Positions 15,128 through 17,406 of a DNA stretch of 17,406 nucleotides are shown here, in pieces. The notes under the pieces were generated by a model. That model worked only from the letters and a program-made list of their open reading frames with translations. It made no database searches and was not told where the DNA came from. Every line of letters starts with the position of its first letter. Positions within the stretch are counted from its first letter, which is position 1. Both the position numbers and the translations under genes were made by a program. Source of the stretch: Muribaculaceae bacterium (GTDB taxonomy: Bacteria; Bacteroidota; Bacteroidia; Bacteroidales; Muribaculaceae); NCBI GenBank assembly GCA_902836725.1, contig CADFRV010000017.1:1-17406 (forward strand), in the 5' to 3' direction.

Positions 15128-16396
15128 TCAGAAAGTTTCATATAGGCCGAGACTTATGGCAGAAGATCGTTTGCCGAAACCATAGTCCACACGCACGTTT
15201 ACTTTCTTCTTGAATTCCCATCTGACACCTATGCCGTAACTTGGCAACAGGGTATTGAGCCGGATATCGCTGAAATGATGGAATACCGTGCCGACGCCGC
15301 CCCATACCACAGCTCCGAAACGTTTCCAGATGTGTTGCCTTATTTCCACGACCACATCCGCCTCGTTTTTGTCGCGGTATCTTCCTTCGAAATAACCGCG
15401 GATACCTTTGGATTCGTCTACCGTCGGGAGCATGCTCCAGGGTGTGTCTCCGTAGGTGGCCATTCCATGTAGCTGTGCCGCTATCACTCCTGATTTCCAT
15501 GCCTGCCGGTAGATGCCGAAGGTAAGTTCGGAAGATGAGAACGCATATCTGTTTTTCAGGAATCCGGGATAGAAGTATTGTTTGAAATTCAGGTTTATGC
15601 CGCTCGACGCATTTGTGGATATGTCGCGGGTGTCAAATGAAAATATGAATCCCAGTCCGAGACCATAATCGAAGATCCTCAGATCCTGGCCGTTCCACAA
15701 TTCCGGCCGTGTCACTTTTGTCGCTTTCGCATATTGGAAGTTTATGGACGGACCGAGATACAGGTTTGGCGCGAGACGCCATTGGAAATCGCACCATAAG
15801 GCGGAACGCAGTTCGGTATACTTCGTCTCGTTGGCGTCCTGTGATTCTGTCTCATATCCTATTCCCCAGAATTTTAGGGGAAAATGTGCGAAATCCGCGC
15901 AGTAGTGTATGCGGTATCTGTCTTCGGGCCCATAATGGTCTCCTGACAGTCCTACGCGATAAAATCCGGTAAGAGATCCCTGCACGAATAATGAGGCGTT
16001 TGATACCGGAGTGAGGGAGTCCATACGTGAATGGTAGAGGGCGGCTCCCATTATGGCAAGCTGGAAACTGGTAGCTTCATTATAACTTGGCCCTCCTACG
16101 ATAGTGAAGTCGAAGCGTTTCTCCGGTTTCGGTTTGTTGGCATTGTCCAGATAGTTTATGACTTTTTCAATGAGGTTTAACTTTCGGGTGGGGCGTGACG
16201 GCTTGTCTGCCAGGTTTTCTGTAATAGATGTCGTTGTATCGGCTGAAAGGCTGTTCCTGTCGGAGAGCGCGCCGCTCATGTGCGCCGGGGCGGAGGATGC
16301 CGTTTCTTCAGGCACCTCCTTAGGAACCGCTGCCGCAGTGACTGCCGGATAAATAGCAGCGGATATAATTAATATCAGTATAGAAATCCATCTCAT
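15128..16396 (-). CDS. BamA/TamA-family (Omp85) barrel without POTRA domains
   Basis: A 422-residue outer-membrane protein. It has a signal peptide of about 23 residues (MRWISILILIISAA..., ending TAAA), then a Ser/Thr/Pro-rich segment of about 50 residues and a barrel from about residue 94 to the terminal Phe422. Omp85 signs are GIRGYFEGRYRD (331-342, the VRGF-type barrel-lid motif) and the final VRVDYGFGK (401-409). No POTRA domain fits in the N-terminal segment, unlike BamA or TamA, so it is probably a small surface-antigen type Omp85 of unknown job. A start ATG at 16396 is supported by the signal peptide. The next gene on this strand is the EptA-like transferase. Confidence 0.85.
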   Translation of the reverse strand: MRWISILILIISAAIYPAVTAAAVPKEVPEETASSAPAHMSGALSDRNSLSADTTTSITENLADKPSRPTRKLNLIEKVINYLDNANKPKPEKRFDFTIVGGPSYNEATSFQLAIMGAALYHSRMDSLTPVSNASLFVQGSLTGFYRVGLSGDHYGPEDRYRIHYCADFAHFPLKFWGIGYETESQDANETKYTELRSALWCDFQWRLAPNLYLGPSINFQYAKATKVTRPELWNGQDLRIFDYGLGLGFIFSFDTRDISTNASSGINLNFKQYFYPGFLKNRYAFSSSELTFGIYRQAWKSGVIAAQLHGMATYGDTPWSMLPTVDESKGIRGYFEGRYRDKNEADVVVEIRQHIWKRFGAVVWGGVGTVFHHFSDIRLNTLLPSYGIGVRWEFKKKVNVRVDYGFGKRSSAISLGLYETF

Positions 16397-16430
16397 AATA
16401 AAGTCTTAAACGTGAAATATAGCTATCCGA

Positions 16431-16497
16431 CGGAACTATCCTTGCTTATCTGAATGTCATTTGAGATATAATGCAAATATAACACAAAATAGTTCCG
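16431..16497. repeat. 9-bp inverted repeat around the Omp85-gene promoter
   Basis: CGGAACTAT (16431-16439) and ATAGTTCCG (16489-16497) form a perfect inverted repeat with a 49-nt spacer containing the -7 element. It could be a pair of operator half-sites or a long leader stem. Confidence 0.4.
16474..16481 (-). promoter_or_regulatory. -7 element upstream of the Omp85-type gene
   Basis: TATATTTG on the - strand matches TAnnTTTG exactly, giving a leader of about 70 nt. No TTTG lies at the right distance; the nearest (16514-16511) is 29 nt away. That TTTG could instead serve a second, imperfect -7 (TATTTTGT) 19 nt downstream of it. Confidence 0.5.
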
Positions 16498-16544
16498 ACT
16501 ACTTATTAAACAAATAAAAGGCACACTTTTCTGGCTATATGTCA

Positions 16545-16594
16545 CAAAAAACTCCGCTCCCGCGATATAACCTATGGTTTCGGCGGAGCGGAGT
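16545..16594 (-). terminator. Intrinsic terminator after the Crp/Fnr-like gene
   Basis: A perfect 10-bp stem (ACTCCGCTCC 16551-16560 with GGAGCGGAGT 16585-16594) and a 24-nt loop, followed on the - strand by TTTTTTG. It begins 25 nt after the regulator's final stop. Confidence 0.75.
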
Positions 16595-16618
16595 GATATG
16601 GTTCCGTGTATCTGATTG

Positions 16619-17317
16619 TCAGCCGTATTTGGAGATTTTGCGCAGTTCAGGCTCGTTCAGGATGCTGATTTTTCTTCCGTCTACGGTAATGAGTTTTTCG
16701 TTTACAAAACCCGACTGGGTGCGAATGGCATTTGAGGTAGTCATGTTCGACAGATTGGCAAGATCCTCGCGTGCCATATATATACGTAGGGTAAGGTTGT
16801 CATCCTCAAATCCGTAATGGTCGCGGAGTACGATCAAGGCTTCTGCCAGGCGTCCGCGGATATGTTTCTGGGTGAGGTTTACTATGCGTGTGTCTGCACC
16901 TCCAAGATTACGCGAAAGCTAGTGTATGAAAAACCAGGCGAGTTTGTTGTTTTTATTGATCATGTCCTCTACCAGTGTCATAGGCAGAGTGCCCACTACA
17001 GAGGCTTCAAAAGCGGCAGCCGAAGAATTGTAACGTTCTTTGGCGAAATATGCGCGATAGCCGAAATATTGCACTGATCTGATGAGGCGCAATATCTGCA
17101 CGCGGCCTCCTACACCGTCTTTGAATTTCTTTACCTTCCCTTGCAGAAGGCACCATAGATATTCGGGTTCCTCACCCTCGGCGTATATCCGCTGATTTTT
17201 TTTGAAGTGATGAATTGTGAATGCGTCTATGATCCTGCGCTTCTCATCATTGTCAAGCACAGCCCATATTTCCGACATATCCTCGCTTAAAACTCTGTCA
17301 AGTGTTCGCTTAATCAT
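16619..17317 (-). pseudogene. Crp/Fnr-family regulator interrupted by an in-frame amber codon
   Basis: Codons 1-132 from the ATG at 17317 encode a cyclic-nucleotide-binding-like domain (KNQRIYAEGEEPEYLWCLLQG, 40-60) and end at a TAG (16919-16921, codon 133) right after LAWFFIH. The same frame then continues without any shift for 99 codons: LSRNLGGADTRIVNLTQKHIRGRLAEAL, then the winged-helix HTH (MAREDLANLSNMTTSNAIRT...GRKISIL) to the stop at 16619. The whole fits a normal 230-residue Bacteroidetes Crp/Fnr regulator. The stop falls in the dimerisation helix, so the short product would lack DNA binding. No other damage is seen, and promoter and terminator are intact. A recent nonsense mutation, a sequencing error or readthrough are all possible. 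TAG is the normal stop of two neighbours, so genome-wide recoding is unlikely. An Fe-S cluster Cys set as in FNR is not present. Confidence 0.85.
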
Positions 17318-17352
17318 TTTACAACATAGCTTAGTGTGTATGTTTTACGCTA

Positions 17353-17384
17353 CAAAGTTACTACAAAAAAGTGAAATGCGGAAA
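17353..17384 (-). promoter_or_regulatory. Promoter of the Crp/Fnr-like gene
   Basis: On the - strand: TTTC (17384-17381, 3 of 4 matches), a 20-nt spacer, and TAACTTTG (17360-17353, exact TAnnTTTG). The leader is about 30 nt. The rest of 17385-17406 shows nothing. Confidence 0.6.
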
Positions 17385-17406
17385 GATATAGTGATAGAAT
17401 TGAGTT

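Noticed and set aside
14665..15141. 158-codon - strand frame overlapping the EptA-like start and its upstream gap
   Set aside because: It is out of frame with the clear membrane helices of the EptA-like protein, and its composition (His/Arg/Asn-rich) is that of a shadow frame.
16919..16921. Genome-wide recoding of TAG as an amino acid
   Set aside because: The DUF4296-type gene and the EptA-like gene both end with TAG at sensible places, so TAG acts as a stop in this window.
1..17406. CRISPR arrays, tRNA or rRNA genes, insertion sequences, prophage or defence genes
   Set aside because: No regularly spaced repeats, cloverleaf-like sequences, transposase motifs or phage and defence domains were seen on reading both strands.

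Overview
The window looks like a chromosomal segment of an uncultured or gut Bacteroidales bacterium, probably near Muribaculaceae. That placement is inferred from gene content and promoter style, not from a database match. Support: most gene starts lack a Shine-Dalgarno sequence; several upstream regions carry the Bacteroidetes promoter pattern TTTG - 19/20 nt - TAnnTTTG; LspA has the Bacteroidetes-type insertion; a DUF4296-type lipoprotein follows it; and the IleRS is of the type 2 class. No rRNA, tRNA, CRISPR array, transposase or phage gene was seen.

The left block (1-8109) is on the + strand. It starts inside a MurF-like ligase (cut by the window edge), followed by a D-Ala-D-Ala ligase of an unusual 399-residue type. 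Together they form a peptidoglycan stem-peptide module. Next come ileS with its own clear promoter and a terminator hairpin, then a tight operon of a cysteine-poor TraR/DksA-like protein, lspA and a DUF4296-type lipoprotein. The block ends with a small unidentified ORF.

The right block (8199-17317) is on the - strand. In its direction of transcription (right to left) it holds a Crp/Fnr-family regulator broken by one in-frame amber codon, a POTRA-less Omp85-type outer-membrane barrel, a lipid A phosphoethanolamine-transferase-like protein, the anaerobic ribonucleotide reductase pair nrdD-nrdG, rpmH (51 codons), rubrerythrin and pyrK without pyrD. The strands converge at 8110-8198, and the pyrK terminator lies inside the last + strand ORF.

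Common themes are cell-envelope building (MurF/Ddl, LspA, EptA-like, Omp85) and anaerobic life with protection against oxygen (NrdDG, rubrerythrin). Most of the content is housekeeping. The points most worth a second look are the amber-interrupted regulator, the MurF-Ddl pair, the swapped HIGH motif of IleRS, and terminators that overlap a promoter element or a convergent ORF. I did not find a convincing new defence or mobile system.
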